DNA from: Macrocystis pyrifera
Lineage: Eukaryota; Sar; Phaeophyceae; Laminariales; Laminariaceae
DNA: 64,000 bases
Assembly: GCA_031763025.1 (NCBI GenBank)
Contig: JASSKH010000007.1
Location: forward strand, 15,400,080-15,464,079
Direction: 5' to 3'
A program made the position numbers and the translations under genes. Under the pieces are notes generated by a model. That model saw only the letters and a list, made by a program, of their open reading frames with translations, was not told the DNA's origin and did no database searches. Below, one piece after another: positions 13,101 through 25,051 of this stretch. How positions within the stretch are numbered: position 1 is the first letter of the stretch; every line of letters begins with the position of its first letter.

Positions 13101-15158
13101 AGGAAGGTACGTGGAGTATACTCTCTACCGCCCCTCCACCCCCCCTACACCCCGTATGATGTTTGGTTTCGATAGTTGGTAACGCTCTGCTTGCTTGGTC
13201 ACGCCACACTGACTGGATACTATTTACTAATTACAACAGTAAACGTATTAACGGGTAGACGAATGTTTGGCCATGCTGTGCAGATCGTTCTGGAGGGCGC
13301 TAGCTTCGGCTGGGGAGATGCTCCCCCCACGGCTACAGGCGTTGACCTCAAGCTGGAGAAGGTTAGTTGCACTTTCGTGCATCATGTGTACCTGGTACGT
13401 TTCACATTATGTATTTGAGGTTTTGCATTTGATGTTTTTCGCTGGCGAGCCTGTTTCGTGCTCCCGCTTCTACTTTGTCGTGCTGGGCTACAATGTACTG
13501 TACTACACAGCTGTACGGTACAGTACTGTACCGTACTGGCTTTCTTCGTAGTCCTGTCTACTGTAGTTTTGTCTGTTTCTTATATTGTGTCGTACCTGGC
13601 CCTCTCCTGTCCTGTCCTGTCCTGTCTTATCCTGTCCCGTCCTGTCTTGTCCTGGCCTGTCCTGTCCTGCTATCCAGAAGAACACACAGTGCAGCAGCAG
13701 CACAGAGTAGATTCACAGCGTAGCGGCCTTTTAAGAGTTCCCGTTGTCAAATTTCCTCTACGTGCCACCGAATCCACCCTCACCACACCGCACCGCACCG
13801 GCCTACCAAGTATAGTATAACACCCTTGCATCCACTCGTCCGCATGTCTGTGTGCTCGTGCGCTTGGCTTTGGCTCAAGCAGGGTCAAAAACTGGCCATC
13901 CTTGGGCCCAATGGTGCGGGCAAGAGTACCTTGCTCAAAGCACTGGCGGGAGTTCTCCCGCTATCCGAGGGCGAGAGGAATGAAGGGGAGGGGCTCAAGC
14001 TCGGCGTTTTCACGCAGGTAAGGAGGCATGTTCTGTTAATTAGACTATAATATGACTAAGGGTAACGTGCTGGTGTGAAGGGCTTGCATGACTTCCTCGA
14101 GGGCAGGGTTGATGTGAATGGCGTGCGTGCTTGTGTCAAGGGTTGATGTGGCGAAGTGAATTTGAGTGCCGGTGTGGCGAACTGATGTGGCCTGGTGATG
14201 TAACATACTGAGGTGACGCGCTGGTGTATGGTGTCAAGGACTGGCGTGTGCCGGTTGTAGGCTGTAGCGGTAAAAGCGGTGACTCTGGGGGCACCCTGGC
14301 TACAGTAGGATAGGCATGATCCTGAGGCCTGTATCGGCTGGGCGTGATGATCATGATGATCATGATGATCATGATGATGCCTGCACGGTATTTAGGTTGT
14401 CGGGCTGAAGATGGTGTTGCGCTCAGCGACTCGAGTGTAGTACAGATGATGATGACCTCAATGCCTCAATGCCTCAATGCCTCAAGGGAAAAATAAGGAC
14501 GTATCTGGTAGTAAGGAGGGGAGGAAGACAAGGAGAGAGGGAGGGAGAAAGGAAGGAAAAGAGGGAAGAAGGAAGAAAAGAAGATTCGTGGAAGGAAATA
14601 GGAATAAGGGGAGGACGAATTAAGGAAAGAGGGGGGATAATAGGTGCAGTAGGAAGGAAGGGAGGGAGTTAGAGGGTAAGGAAGGGAGGGGACGAGGGGG
14701 GAGGAAGGAAGGCGGTTAGGACTATATTAACTGTTATGTTTGTGAATTTTTCGTACTTTTTCGAATATATCTCTTCATATCTCTTCGTACGAGCACTTTT
14801 TGGCTAGTCGCTAAGTTGTCGACACGGGAAGCCCGGCCGGACACAATGGTCGAGGTCCGGGTGTGGTCCGTGCACTCTGGAGCGCATGGCGGGCGCTCAA
14901 AGTTTTTTCCCGGCGGGAGTAGATAAGACGATTTCCGTGGTTTCAGTACGAGAGGCTTTATTTTGAACGTACGTACCGGTGGATTGTCGTCATCGTTTTG
15001 CCTTCAGGAGTGTCGTACGTACATACCGGTATCATTTTTTGCATATGACCACAGCACAGCATAAACAGACAACACAGTAGCAGAGCAAAGAGTGTGCTTA
15101 CCCCGACCCACCTGCCTACAACGCTTCAACGCTATGACCCTGCCGTCCAAAAGTACCT

Positions 15159-15191
<33 letters not shown>

Positions 15192-18100
15192 GGCGGCCTC
15201 GTGCGCGTGTGGCAGATCCACATGCGCGTTAGTCTCCGCTGTACTACTGCTGCTGCTGTGGCTATATAGTTGGTTTTACCTGAGCCTGAGATAGATCACC
15301 CCGCAACAACACATACATCACACCGCATCTATCTCTCTCTCTCTCTCTCTCTGACGTTTTGCCCGATATGGTGATCGTACAAGATCTTGATGATGATGTT
15401 GCAAACAGCAGTGCGACTGCGGCAACAGACATCAGAACCACCAGTGCAGAAAGCGTGCTATCCTCCAGCTAACTACAGCATCAACAGCAGGCAGCAACAT
15501 GCACGGTGGTAGACCCGCGCTGTACGGTGGATGGTTGCGCTATATCGGAGCCTATACGAGCAATCAAATGACGCCATCGCTCTGCTGTGCTGCTTGCTGT
15601 GTGTGACCAAGATGTCAGGAGATAGAAATTTTGCCTCGTGACAGACAGCACCTTTGCTCAGACATGCGTTGACTGACACCAAACTACCAGGTTTTAGTCT
15701 GGACCACTCGGCCCTACATCCTCGACAGCGCACATTTTGCCTTGCTTGACATACATGTCTCCAGACATCTTTGGTTTATGACGGCGCAAAGTGATTTTTA
15801 CTGCTGCTGAATTATTTTCTTCTGCTTGCTATAGATAGACGGCAGCAGAGCAGCAGCACCAGTGAAGCAGTATAGTGCGATGCTCGCGGCAGCGGAGAGG
15901 CCAGCAGTCAGCAAGTATGTACCTACGAGTACCTACCTGTTGTTCGTTGCTGTTGCCATGTTGCCCGCTATACACCAGGCACCCTGCTACTTGTTCGGCC
16001 TGCTGCAGTCTGCAGGCATTTTTTTTTCGTTTTTTTTTTTTTTCCTTCGCACTCAAGAAATGGAACCGATCCCTCCCTCCCGTGTAAGCGTACGTATGAT
16101 ATATACGTCGTTCGCACCATCATTGTACAAAGCACTGACTGCTGTTTGTCCTAGTGCTGCTGCTGTACGCTACTGGGCTTCTCCTGCACAGAGCGGTAAG
16201 TAGTTAGGAGTGTGACAATTACAATCATCCGAAAGGGTATCGGCACACGTCCCTGTTGTTGCGTGTAGTCTTATCTTGCATTGCCATCATATCGTTATAT
16301 ATGCGTATGATATAGTACAAGTTGTGTGTTTTTACTTACGTGTGGCGTGCGTTCATACCTCAACATTTCACAGTTGCCCCCAATACTTGGGGAGTAAAGC
16401 AAAATATGTCCGGGAAAATACTGTAGGTGCTTGGTGCACTCGCAGTATTTCGGGTTTGTACTGCAGATACTGCGAGTGCCCGCAGTACGTATATTTCGAG
16501 GTTCTGTACTATACTGCTGCGGATATTTTCCGACTCGCAGCACCGAAATACACGCAATATGCCCAGTATACTTGGAGTATGAAGTATTTTGGGAATATGT
16601 ACTACTGCGAGGAATATGTACTGCGAGTACTCTCAAGAGTCTCGAGGTTCCGTGCTGGGGATATAGCCTGTACTCCAAGTTTAAGTTTTTCGTGTTTCGA
16701 TACTGCGGGTACATATTTGCCTGTGCTCTCGGGGTTCCGTAGTGCTCATACTCTCAGTACTATCAGTATTTGGGTCTTGTCAGTACTCGCGCAACATTTG
16801 GCCGCCAGTACTCCAATACTGATACTCTCAGTACTCGAACTTGGAATTGTTCTCGAGATCTGTCTGTGAAACCTTTATTTTTCCCTGAGCGCATAAATTT
16901 CACGGGAATATGTATTGTACAAGGTTCCCCTCCGGGAGGTGCCTATTAATCAGTAATAGGGGAGTGACGCAAGAACGAAATAATACTCGTATGAAATACC
17001 TGTTTAGAACTACAGCAGTATCAATAATTGCATCCACCCATCATTAATGTGAAAAACACACACATTTTTAGGGACAGACTATACACTACTTGCTCTTTGT
17101 GGAAATAGTGTGGGATCATTTCAATAATATAAAAGAGGGTATACCGGTAAGTGGATATTGATCCTGAACAGATGACTCGCGGCGATCAAGTCAATGCTTG
17201 CGGCGTAAACGTAAGTACGAAAAGGTGCGTTAGGTCGAGGTTGCGACATAATGCTTGGTGACCGGCTGAGTAAAATCCAGCACTCACAAAATATATTCCC
17301 GCAAAATGAATGTTTCTTGGCGCTCAGGGTAAAATAACGGTTTCACAGATACAGTGGATGCTCGAGAACAATTCGTAGTCCGAGTACTGAGAGCATTGGA
17401 GTACTGGCGGCCAAATATTCCGAGTGCTGAGAAGGCGCTCATAGTGCGAGTACTGAGAAGGCCCAAATACTGAGAGTATTGAGAGTATGAGCAGTACGGA
17501 ACCCCGAGAGCACAGGCAAATATGTTCCCGGCAGTACCGAAACACGAAATACTTGTGAGTACAGGCAATATCCGCAGTACGGAACCTCGAGATACTGAGA
17601 GTACTCGCAATACATACTCCTCGCAATACATATTCTCGAACTACTCCCAGTGCTCGAAGTACTCGAGTTGTCCCCAGCGAAAGTAATTTGCTCCAGCTCC
17701 CACTCGTGGGACCCTCTGTGAGTGTTGTGTGCCGAACAATGGGGCTGAGAATTGTCGACACGGTGCGCAGACGGTCGACGTATACGTCATACTCCAAGTA
17801 TGCTGGGCATATTGAGAGTATTTCGGTACTGCGAGTACGAACACTACCAACGGACGAAATACTGATAGTACTTGCAGTACCAGCAGTACAAAACCCCGAG
17901 ATACTTGAAGCACAACCGGGAGTATCCACAGCAGCAGCAGTAGCGAATCCCGATTTAGTGCGAGCCCGAAAGTATCCGCATAGTATCGGCAGTAGTAGCA
18001 CAGACCCTCGAAATACTGCGAGTACTCGCAGTATCTGCCGCAACAAACCCGAAATACTGCGAGTGCACGAAGTACCTACAGTATGATCTCGAACATGCTT

Positions 18101-21100
18101 TGCTTGTAGTCCCAGGTATTGGGAGTACCTGTGAAAGGTAAAGGTATGAACGCACGCAACACGTGAGCGCGCCCAAACTACGTGGCCATGCGTAAAAATA
18201 CACAACTTGTATCGTATCAGGTATAAATAGTAGGTCGGACAAGAGAGGTGGATGTACTGGCACGAAACAAGTCGAAATTTGAAAATAAAAAAAGCGGGAA
18301 TCTGTCCTTGAAAAATAGGTGTGTTCGTTTTTTTTATCACTTTTACTTTCCAGCCTAACTCGTAGGAGGCTTTGCCCTCAGCGATCTTCTGGACAAGCCG
18401 TGGTCACAGGTGTCGTCCCTTCTCCCCCCCGGTACGTGCTTTTATTTTTTGTCGCGCATAGGGTTCAGCATTCCCACTGCTCGTCGATTTTCATCGCATG
18501 TAGCTAACTCACGCTCTCGCGCTTTCCGCTACTCATTTTTTCATGCAAGAAAAATTCCCTACGAGCATGCACTCGGTGAGACTGGAACCCACGAACTTGA
18601 TCTTGATAGGCACGCGGACGAACCCACGAACTTGATCTTGATAGGCACGCGGACCACCTACCAAGCGTGTTCTTCACATTAATTATGGGTGGAGGCAGTT
18701 AGTTCTGAACAGGCGTGTAGGTATTTCATGCCAATATTACTTCATTCTTCCCCCCACTCCCCTATCAATAGGCCTCCCGGAGGGGAAAACCTTGTGTACT
18801 GTATTGAAAGCGCTTGAGCCGATTGAGTTTGATTTGAAGACATTCTGCCCAAATTGACGGCGTCGTTAATGCTTTTTTGTTGATGTTTTTTCTTGATGCT
18901 TTCCTTTGCTTCTTTGCCTGGATGTTTTCGTTATTGTTTGTCTTGATGCTTGCCTTGGCGCTTTGCTTGATTGGGTTGGCGTGTGTTCGTATCGGTCTCG
19001 TGTTTTAATTCTCCTGGATGGACAGGACTTGGCCCAAGACTTGCCGCAAGATGCCGTGGCGTTGGAGTTGGTACTGGACAGGGTACGTGAGCATGACTCT
19101 TTCGTCTCCAACGAGCAAGCCCGCAACATCCTGGTGAGCTGCTCACCTCAAAGAGCCCCACCTAACCCCTAAATACCTGCTACCTGGTATTGGGTAACGA
19201 AGAGTACCTACTATGACGGGGGTCCATAGTAAATAGGACCAAATATTGTCAGTAAGAATAGGTAAATGTATGGGTTTTTTATGTATACCATAGGTCCTAT
19301 TAACTACCCGTAATAGCATCACAGTTTGTTTATTGGTCGGGCGGTAATAGGTGCTTGAAAACATACGTAGGTCCACTTTTTCATTGTTTCTTAGTGTACT
19401 GATGTAGAAGTTGAAGTATATTAGAGTACGCGGGGGACTGGAAAAGTACATTTTCCTCTTTTCCTTGTCTGTGTTTTTTTCTTGTTTTCTTGTGTTTTGG
19501 TCGGTGTTGTGTCCCGGGGGGGTGGCTTGTTGGGCCTGCCAGCTTAACTTACGCTTCGGAGCTCTCTTTATTTATTATTTATGACCTGTACAATTCCGGG
19601 GGAGCGGCTTGTTGGGTCTGCCAACTTCACTACGCTTCGCAGATCTCTCTTTACCTGGTATTTATTATTTATTTGACCTGCTGTACAACTGTGACCTGGG
19701 ACGAACGTCTTTTGTGTTTCGTGTCTCCTCGTAGACCAACGCTTTTTGTCCGAATCGCGGCTACTTTCGTCAGTATTTCAATATGGGTACTGGGGGTATG
19801 CTTTGCTTGGCCTGAGGTCTACCTACAGCGGGGGTGGGTCAGTTTCAAGGTCTGTTCGTACTGTTGTTTTTTTTTTTTATATTTTCGAAATATTGTCTGC
19901 CACAATGTCACACCTGACTTGCTGGGGTATCAACGTGGCTTTACCTTTATTCGTTGATGCCATCTATAAACGCACGGAAGCTTCGAGTCCTACTGCCGTA
20001 CGTGCCTTTTCTTGTGAGCCTGCGCCAGCGATCCAATGCTGTTCGGACCAACGATGAATGCTTCCATTGAATGCTTTCGTGGGACGGAAATGGGGGTGCA
20101 GGGATCCTTGGGGCTGACAGGGCCGAAAGCGCTCCGAAAAATCGGTGTTCTGTCTGGGGGGGAGAAGGCAAGGGTAGCCCTGGCAATCTTCGTGATGATT
20201 CCGTACAACCTCCTCATGCTGGACGAGCCATCCAATCATCTCGGTGAGTCCAACCCATCACAAAATTGTCGATTATATTCGTACATGAATGTTGTTTTTT
20301 TTATGGTGATGCTCAAATGAAGCTTGGCCTTTGAGGTGTGCCCCCACTGCAGTCCACGGTGTCTTACATACCTGCTATTAATACCAGGTATTATATATCA
20401 TAGAACCTGCTGCAGTAGGTGCGACTATACATTGCTTTTTGCTGTACAGCAGTACAATCTCTTCCCCCCCCCCCCCCCCCGGTCTGTTGAAAATATTGAA
20501 CCACTGTGATGCTTGTTTGCACTGTCCACCTTACTGTGGCTATTGATGGTGACGTTGGGGTGTCTAACGGTGTCCCATGGTGTTATGTGTACTGTCGACG
20601 TTGCATCTCTTTGCGCGGTAACGTCTCCTCTTTCGGTGGGATCGGGCTATCAACTACGACAGATGCTGAAACGCTCAATTCGTTGGTCGAAGCTATCAAG
20701 GTGGGTCATACCTCACATACCTCATAGCTCAATGGCGGTGTTGTCGCATAGCACTATTACTGACTGGGTCACCACTCGGCAGCCTTATATAGTCTGCCTA
20801 CTGTATGGAATGTACTTGAAGTATTGATGGTGTTACCTCGCCGTTTAGGGTGTGCTGGATCCGAACTATCCGCTGAAAATGTCTCTTGGTCCTTTTGTTC
20901 ATTCTTCCTCTGGGTAAATGCTAATGTTGGATAATGCTGCAGCTCTTCTAGAGGCGCGCCGACTTTTAATGCTGCGGCAGGTTGCGGCAGCCGTACTACA
21001 CTACACCACTACATCACTACATCACTAAACACTACAGTACGCTAGACTGCACCACTCCAAAAGGATACGACATAGGTTGTAATTGGTTGACCTCATGTGT

Positions 21101-24100
21101 AATTGGTCCACTGTACGATTGGCGATTGACCTACGGTGTTTTGACCTACTGTATGATTGGCCCGTTGCAGCAGTTGCGTTATTTGATCACCAGGTACAGT
21201 ACCTTCATACGGTACAGTACCTTCATACGGAAATCATGTAATGTAAACTGCACCACCCGGTAGTCGCGATCATTACACTGTACCTTTGTCGTTTTGTTGT
21301 TGTTGCTATAAATATTACCAAGGTACATACCATATATCAATATTTGTCATGCACTGCGAACAGGGGTGGAAGGGTACGGTGGTGGTGGTGTCCCACAACA
21401 AGGACTTCGTCACCCGCTTGGCTCCGACGCACACAGCGGTGGTGGAAGGGGGGGTGGTGAAGTACTTCGACAGGCCACCGAGGACATCCGACTGGGAGCA
21501 CGACGCCGAAGGGCAAGGATGGAAGTGAGCTTCACAGATTTATCATACCCTGGTATATGATTTTGAGAGTTGTGGGCTAGGTATGATTCACCAGGTAATA
21601 GTTACCAGGGTGATATTTACTGCCTCGAGACTGAAAGTGGGTTAGCGCCACCGGAATATCGTACCCGGTGTATCGCGTCCTGTCCTTCTTGCCCAAGGCA
21701 AAGGCTTAGCTTAGATTGCCTGAGACTACGAACACTTTCTTGCCTAAGGCTGCGAATATTTGCTTGGCTAGGGCTACGAATATTTGCTTACCCAAGGTTG
21801 CGAAGGTTTGATTGCCTAAGCCTACGAAGGTTAGGTTGCGTAAGACTAAGATTTACTTGCCCAAGGCCAAATTTGTGTTGCCCAAGGCTTGCATGATTTG
21901 GTTATGCAAGGGCGCGAAGATTTTGGTTGCCTGCGGCTAAGGTTTGCGCGGTACTACCGTACTTAACTTGACTTGGCTTGACTTGACTTGGCTCCCCTCG
22001 TGCCTTCAGGGGGAATGATGCGGTGGCGGCCGAGCTAACCCCTGATCAGAAGGCCGAGCAGAAGGCGAAGAGGGTGGTGGCAGACAAGTTGAGGAAGAAG
22101 AAGGTTAACGCTCCTACAAGAATAGTCAAGATTCAGGTGAGAAGCTCACGGCGCAGTACCGGTGTCTTCTGCGCGCGGTTCTGATATCCGTACACGACAG
22201 GCGCGTTTTGCGGTCCTTATCCCTTTTTGCTCTTAATAATAGTATTAGTAGTGCAAAAATAACCCGCACTGATTCCAAGTTTGTACCCTACACCGTGGGT
22301 GCAGTTTTTTTTTTAAGTTTGAAGGGTTTAGATGTAAAGTCTTTTATACCTGGTACCTGGTACATATTACAGTCGTTTTAGCACGCTGATTTGTTTCTTT
22401 AAATCTTGCAGTCATCTTTCGGTTGCACACCTGGTGGAATTTGACGCCATTTTTTTGCAGATACTGGGTGTAAACTACTGTACAAAGTGTACGTAGCCGT
22501 ACTGCGTGTGAAAGCGGATGGTCGAGATGCTGTGTTGTGCTACTGCCGTCAACCAGGTGTCGTTTTTTGTGAGTATTTGCTATTATACCAGGCAAGAGTT
22601 TAAGGGGTGGGGTCGGTTCCAGGCAAGCAAAACGTAAGAATCGCCTTCATGCATCGTCGGTCCGCCAGGGATGGTTCGGCGTGAGGTAGATATGTTATAA
22701 TTCGCTGACTCGGTCCGCCAGGGATGGTTCGGTGTGAGGTCGGTATGTTATAATTCGCTGGTATTAATGGTAATATTTGAACTTCTTCGCCCATGCGAAG
22801 GAAAACAGAGCACTACAGAGTACCACGTATGTCGTTGTTCATGTTTAGTGAGAACTAACCGTGTGCCTCCATATGGCTTCAGGGGTTGAGTCAATTTGGA
22901 GATAGCTCACGTAGTGTTAGATTTTATAACGCCAGGTAAACCTGGCACACCGTTTTTCATTTTATGTTCGTAGTCATAACCCATATAGGATATATATGCA
23001 CGGTTGCTGGAGCAAGGTTTTGTAGAGATATGTATCGCATGTCGCCCCCGTTCGCCATTGTTTTTTGCGATTTGACGTTTTGATCCCCTTTGTTGTGTGT
23101 CCTGTGTTTTTCGATGGCCGCAGGCGTTGCTAGAGGAGTTGGAAGACAAAATAAATACATTAGAAGCTGACCTGTACGCCGAAGGAGCCAGCGCGGCAAC
23201 CGTAGGAAAGATAGTGAAGGATAAAGAGGCCACCGAGGCGAGGGTGGTCAAGCTCTATACGGAGGTGCGTTGGGACAATATAGTTGACGACCAATAGTGC
23301 TGACTACTGCCGACTACTGCCGACTACTGCCGACTATTAATAGTGTCCCTCTACTGCTGTGGTTCACAGGGCTGTGAGTAAGCTGCTTGATTATATGTTG
23401 CCGCATACATGTGGGTCGGCTGGTTAATGAAGTCAGCTCCTTGCGGTGATTTGCGGAGTTGTGCGTCCTTGCATGTATGTATCTGACTGCTGCTTTAGTA
23501 GCTCGAATTGGGTTCTATATGATCTAAAATGCTAGTGTAAGTCAGTTAGTTGAGTACTTCGCCACCCAGCTACAGATACAATATTACGGGGGACCATAGT
23601 TAATAGGACCTACGGTACACACAAAAACCTATGTATTTACCTATTCTTACTAACAATATTTGGTCCTGTTTACTATGGTCCACCGTAATAGTAACTACCA
23701 TTAACACCATTAATACATAGCCGTAGGGTTTTTTTTTAGCATGGAGTGTATGGAGTGCTCGCTGCTAAGGATATTCTGCTGTACTATTAATACTACTTCT
23801 CGGTGTCTTGGGGGCATCTTGGGCATCTCATCTCATCTATAGTAGCTCGATACTGGTAGCGCTGCAGCAGTACTATTAATAGCAGTTATTGTTGCTGTTC
23901 TCGCATTAACTCGTGCTCGTAGATGCAGTGCTCGTAGATGCAGCCAACTCGTGTCCGCACTAGTAGTTGTTGTTGCTCTTCTCGCATTTAACTCATGCCC
24001 GTAGATTAAGAGTCCGTGGTCGCAAGACATAGCAAAACGCCCGGCGATATTTGGTGCAATGTGATAACTCCGTGTGTCGGACCATCGCTGCAACGAACGA

Positions 24101-25051
24101 AAAGGCAACTGTGGATTGTGTTGTCTGATTTTGGTGCACTCTCGCTTGTAGCGCTGTGATGAGGTAATGTATGATATTCCTGGTGTGTTGATTGTGTTGA
24201 TTGTGTTGATTGCTGATTAGGCCCGCGTCGTCATGACAAGCCTGGTTGCGTTTTTGAAGGCTGGCCGATCAATGGTTGATCAATGAGTGCATCACTTTCC
24301 GTTGGGTGTGTTGTCATTTTGTTTCCGCCTTGAACACTCAACCACTCTATGTGAAGTCTGGAGGGTTTTGACGTTTGTATGTGAAGTGCAGCGACTTACA
24401 GCTACAGCTGTAGTAGCATCAAGCGCCGTTGCTGGCCTCGGTATTTGTTTAAACCTCGCTCACCGACACATATTTTTTTTATGTTTCAGGGGTGCACCCC
24501 CCCCGCCCTCCCCTCTGCCCACTATGCACGGCGTGTGCCGTCGGCGTGTACGACGGCGCTAGGGGGGGTTGGGCAACGCTTTTCGACAGCCCTGTTCGTT
24601 GTGATGTAACGCGTTACGTTGTTGTGTGTGATATTGTCAATCCCATCATTTTCCTGTCGTAACATCTCGTCCTCGTCCTCCTCTTCCCCCACCCTCCTTC
24701 CTCTGCTTTTGCCCCTCTTTTCCCCCCCCGTTGCCTTTGCTCCCCACCCGGTGGCATCCCGCTGCTCACACCTCTTCCTGTACATGCGCCATGGGAATTT
24801 TGGCCCATCACTCCCTTGTGCCTTTCTTTTCTGGCATTCTTTTGTTCACTTGCTCTTTTCTTGCATTCATTGCATTCATCGCCCTTGTTTGGTTGCTCCT
24901 ATTATTGTCTTGCGTTGATTGTATGATCTTGAATTCATTTTGTGGCGATTGCATCTTTTCTTTTTTTGTTTTGCTTCTGTTGCTTCCTTTGCTTTTTCTT
25001 CTCTTATTGGTTCAGTGGGAAGAGCTGGACGAGTTGCTTGCAGAGGGATGA
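4110..25051 (+). CDS. ABC-F family ATPase (17 exons; N-terminus unresolved)
   Basis: Soluble twin-ATPase translation factor of the ABC-F (GCN20/EttA/Uup/ABCF5-like) family; such proteins act on ribosomes and have no membrane domain. Exons: 4110-4188, 4870-5025, 5600-5681, 6159-6297, 7250-7411, 8342-8520, 8798-8876, 12283-12423, 13284-13361, 13883-14017, 19026-19133, 20102-20243, 20663-20700, 21364-21524, 22010-22136, 23124-23264, 25016-25051. They total 1983 nt, all phases agree, and they end in TGA. Domain 1 shows Walker [10 protein letters not shown], signature FSGGW, Walker [13 protein letters not shown] and switch VSHD. A charged linker precedes [12 protein letters not shown]. Domain 2 shows [33 protein letters not shown] and VVSHN. 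The C-terminus is a Lys/Glu coiled coil, as in organellar ABCF5-type proteins. The end of exon 3 is uncertain (5681 with a GC donor, or 5690). The donors at 8877 and 12424 are GC. A first exon, perhaps encoding a transit peptide, is missing. Confidence 0.9.
6385..6590. repeat. Degenerate ~12-bp minisatellite (TTTGCGATAGCT)
   Basis: Irregular tandem copies of GCTTTGCGATAG-like units lie in the ABC-F intron between exons 4 and 5. Unit length and sequence vary, which suggests an old array. Confidence 0.7.
8068..8130. repeat. Triple CCTTGAAAGAGACTA repeat
   Basis: Three copies of CCTTGAAAGAGACTA lie within about 60 bases of an ABC-F intron. The spacing differs, and the first gap contains ATTAATAT. 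Confidence 0.8.
9063..9726. repeat. Two direct copies of a 132-bp element
   Basis: 9063-9194 and 9595-9726 are nearly identical. Both follow a G-run (GGGGGGG then TACTCGATAGGAGAGATG) and end at TTGCTTGCACCAAG. Shared inner blocks are CTCATGCATGGCCGTAGTCG and GGGACGGAGCATGTCGGG. They lie in the 3.4-kb ABC-F intron. I do not recognise the element. It shows no convincing open frame, and it is not a 5S or tRNA gene. Confidence 0.85.
10150..11960. repeat. Palindromic GTTA-rich array
   Basis: About 1.8 kb packed with variants of AACATTATGTTA followed by GTGTGTTAG, spaced irregularly at roughly 30-120 bp. The first part mostly reads CTATGTTAGTGTGTTAG. Around 11.1-11.5 kb many copies read in the opposite sense (GTAACACGGTAACG). 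After 11.5 kb the forward sense returns, including two near-exact ~52-bp repeats at about 11580-11690. It lies wholly inside ABC-F intron 7 and lacks open frames. Confidence 0.8.
12500..12715. repeat. GGT/GTA-rich simple repeats
   Basis: Tracts of (GTGGTG)n, (GTAGTG)n and (GTAGAG)n lie just downstream of the ABC-F exon ending at 12423, at the start of the following intron. Confidence 0.75.
13590..13672. repeat. CCTGT pentamer tract
   Basis: Imperfect tandem CCTGT units lie in the intron before the exon with the second Walker A motif. A shorter similar tract (about 4825-4868) forms the polypyrimidine region before the first Walker A exon. Confidence 0.8.
14346..14376. repeat. ATGATC simple repeat
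   Basis: Four to five copies of GATCATGAT at the start of the 5-kb ABC-F intron; the unit is itself palindromic. A short CCTCAATG repeat follows at about 14457-14485. Confidence 0.85.
14512..14715. repeat. Polypurine GGAAGGA tract
   Basis: About 200 bases almost free of pyrimidines on the + strand (GGGAGGAAGG-type units), inside the 5-kb ABC-F intron. Such mirror-like purine tracts can form triplex DNA. Confidence 0.85.
15160..15190. repeat. (CAG)10 microsatellite
   Basis: Ten CAG triplets in the 5-kb ABC-F intron. A (CT)n tract lies at about 15333-15352. The 66-residue polyglutamine frame here is not supported by flanking coding signal. Confidence 0.9.
16300..18260. repeat. Diverged inverted repeat of GTACTCG/CGAGTAC words
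   Basis: The left arm (about 16318-16870) and right arm (about 17330-18140, reversed) are related along their length. Each starts near a CACGTG/CGTGGCGTGCG sequence with a tract TACCTnnACATTTCACAG and continues with dense GCAGTACTCGAG-type palindromes. The spacer, about 16.9-17.3 kb, is unrelated. Translations of both arms look similar (a shared ACVHT-TFH start, CTRSISG), but the frames depend on a repetitive palindrome and are not credible protein. Confidence 0.7.
16917..18800. mobile_element. Putative 1.9-kb element bounded by ~65-bp inverted ends
   Basis: The left end reads AAGGTTCCCCTCCGGGAGG (16920 onward) and the right end is its complement (CCTCCCGGAGGGG then AAAACCTT, ending near 18798). 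The inner sides of both ends share GTTCT-AACAGG and AGGTATTTCAT. The same terminal block closes the tRNA-linked repeat at 3270-3325 and 62860-62910. No transposase frame is visible. It lies in the 5-kb ABC-F intron and overlaps the right arm of the palindromic repeat, so borders are tentative. Confidence 0.5.
18585..18654. repeat. 35-bp tandem duplication
   Basis: GAACCCACGAACTTGATC followed by TTGATAGGCACGCGGAC occurs twice, head to tail, without mismatch. Confidence 0.95.
19212..19315. mobile_element. MITE copy 1 (TTACGGGGGTCC family)
   Basis: About 104 bp bounded by TA dinucleotides with terminal inverted repeats. The left end is degenerate (TGACGGGGGTCC) and the right end is truncated (CCCGTAA). 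The core matches the other copies (GGACCAAATATTGT, ATGTATACCATAGGTCC). It sits in an ABC-F intron. Confidence 0.85.
21685..21945. repeat. Minisatellite, ~24-bp TTGCCTAAGGCTACGAA unit
   Basis: About ten diverged tandem units of TTGCCTAAGGCTACGAAnnTT fill the ABC-F intron between the exons ending at 21524 and starting at 22010. A short CTTGACTTGG repeat follows and leads into the splice acceptor. Confidence 0.85.
22657..22760. repeat. 51-bp tandem duplication
   Basis: TCGGTCCGCCAGGGATGGTT-type sequence ending TATGTTATAATTCGCTG is repeated at 22657-22707 and 22710-22760 with a few differences. Confidence 0.9.
23582..23690. mobile_element. MITE copy 2 (TTACGGGGGTCC family)
   Basis: 109 bp, inverted relative to copies 1, 3 and 4 in its asymmetric core (AAAACCTATGTATTTACC). 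TA flanks and TTACGGGG termini are present. It lies in the ABC-F intron before the last exon. Confidence 0.9.

Noticed and set aside
17324-18340. A 338-residue minus-strand open frame and a related plus-strand frame at 16276-16869
   Set aside because: Both run through palindromic GTACTCG repeats, lack motifs and exon borders, and their similarity is explained by the inverted DNA repeat.
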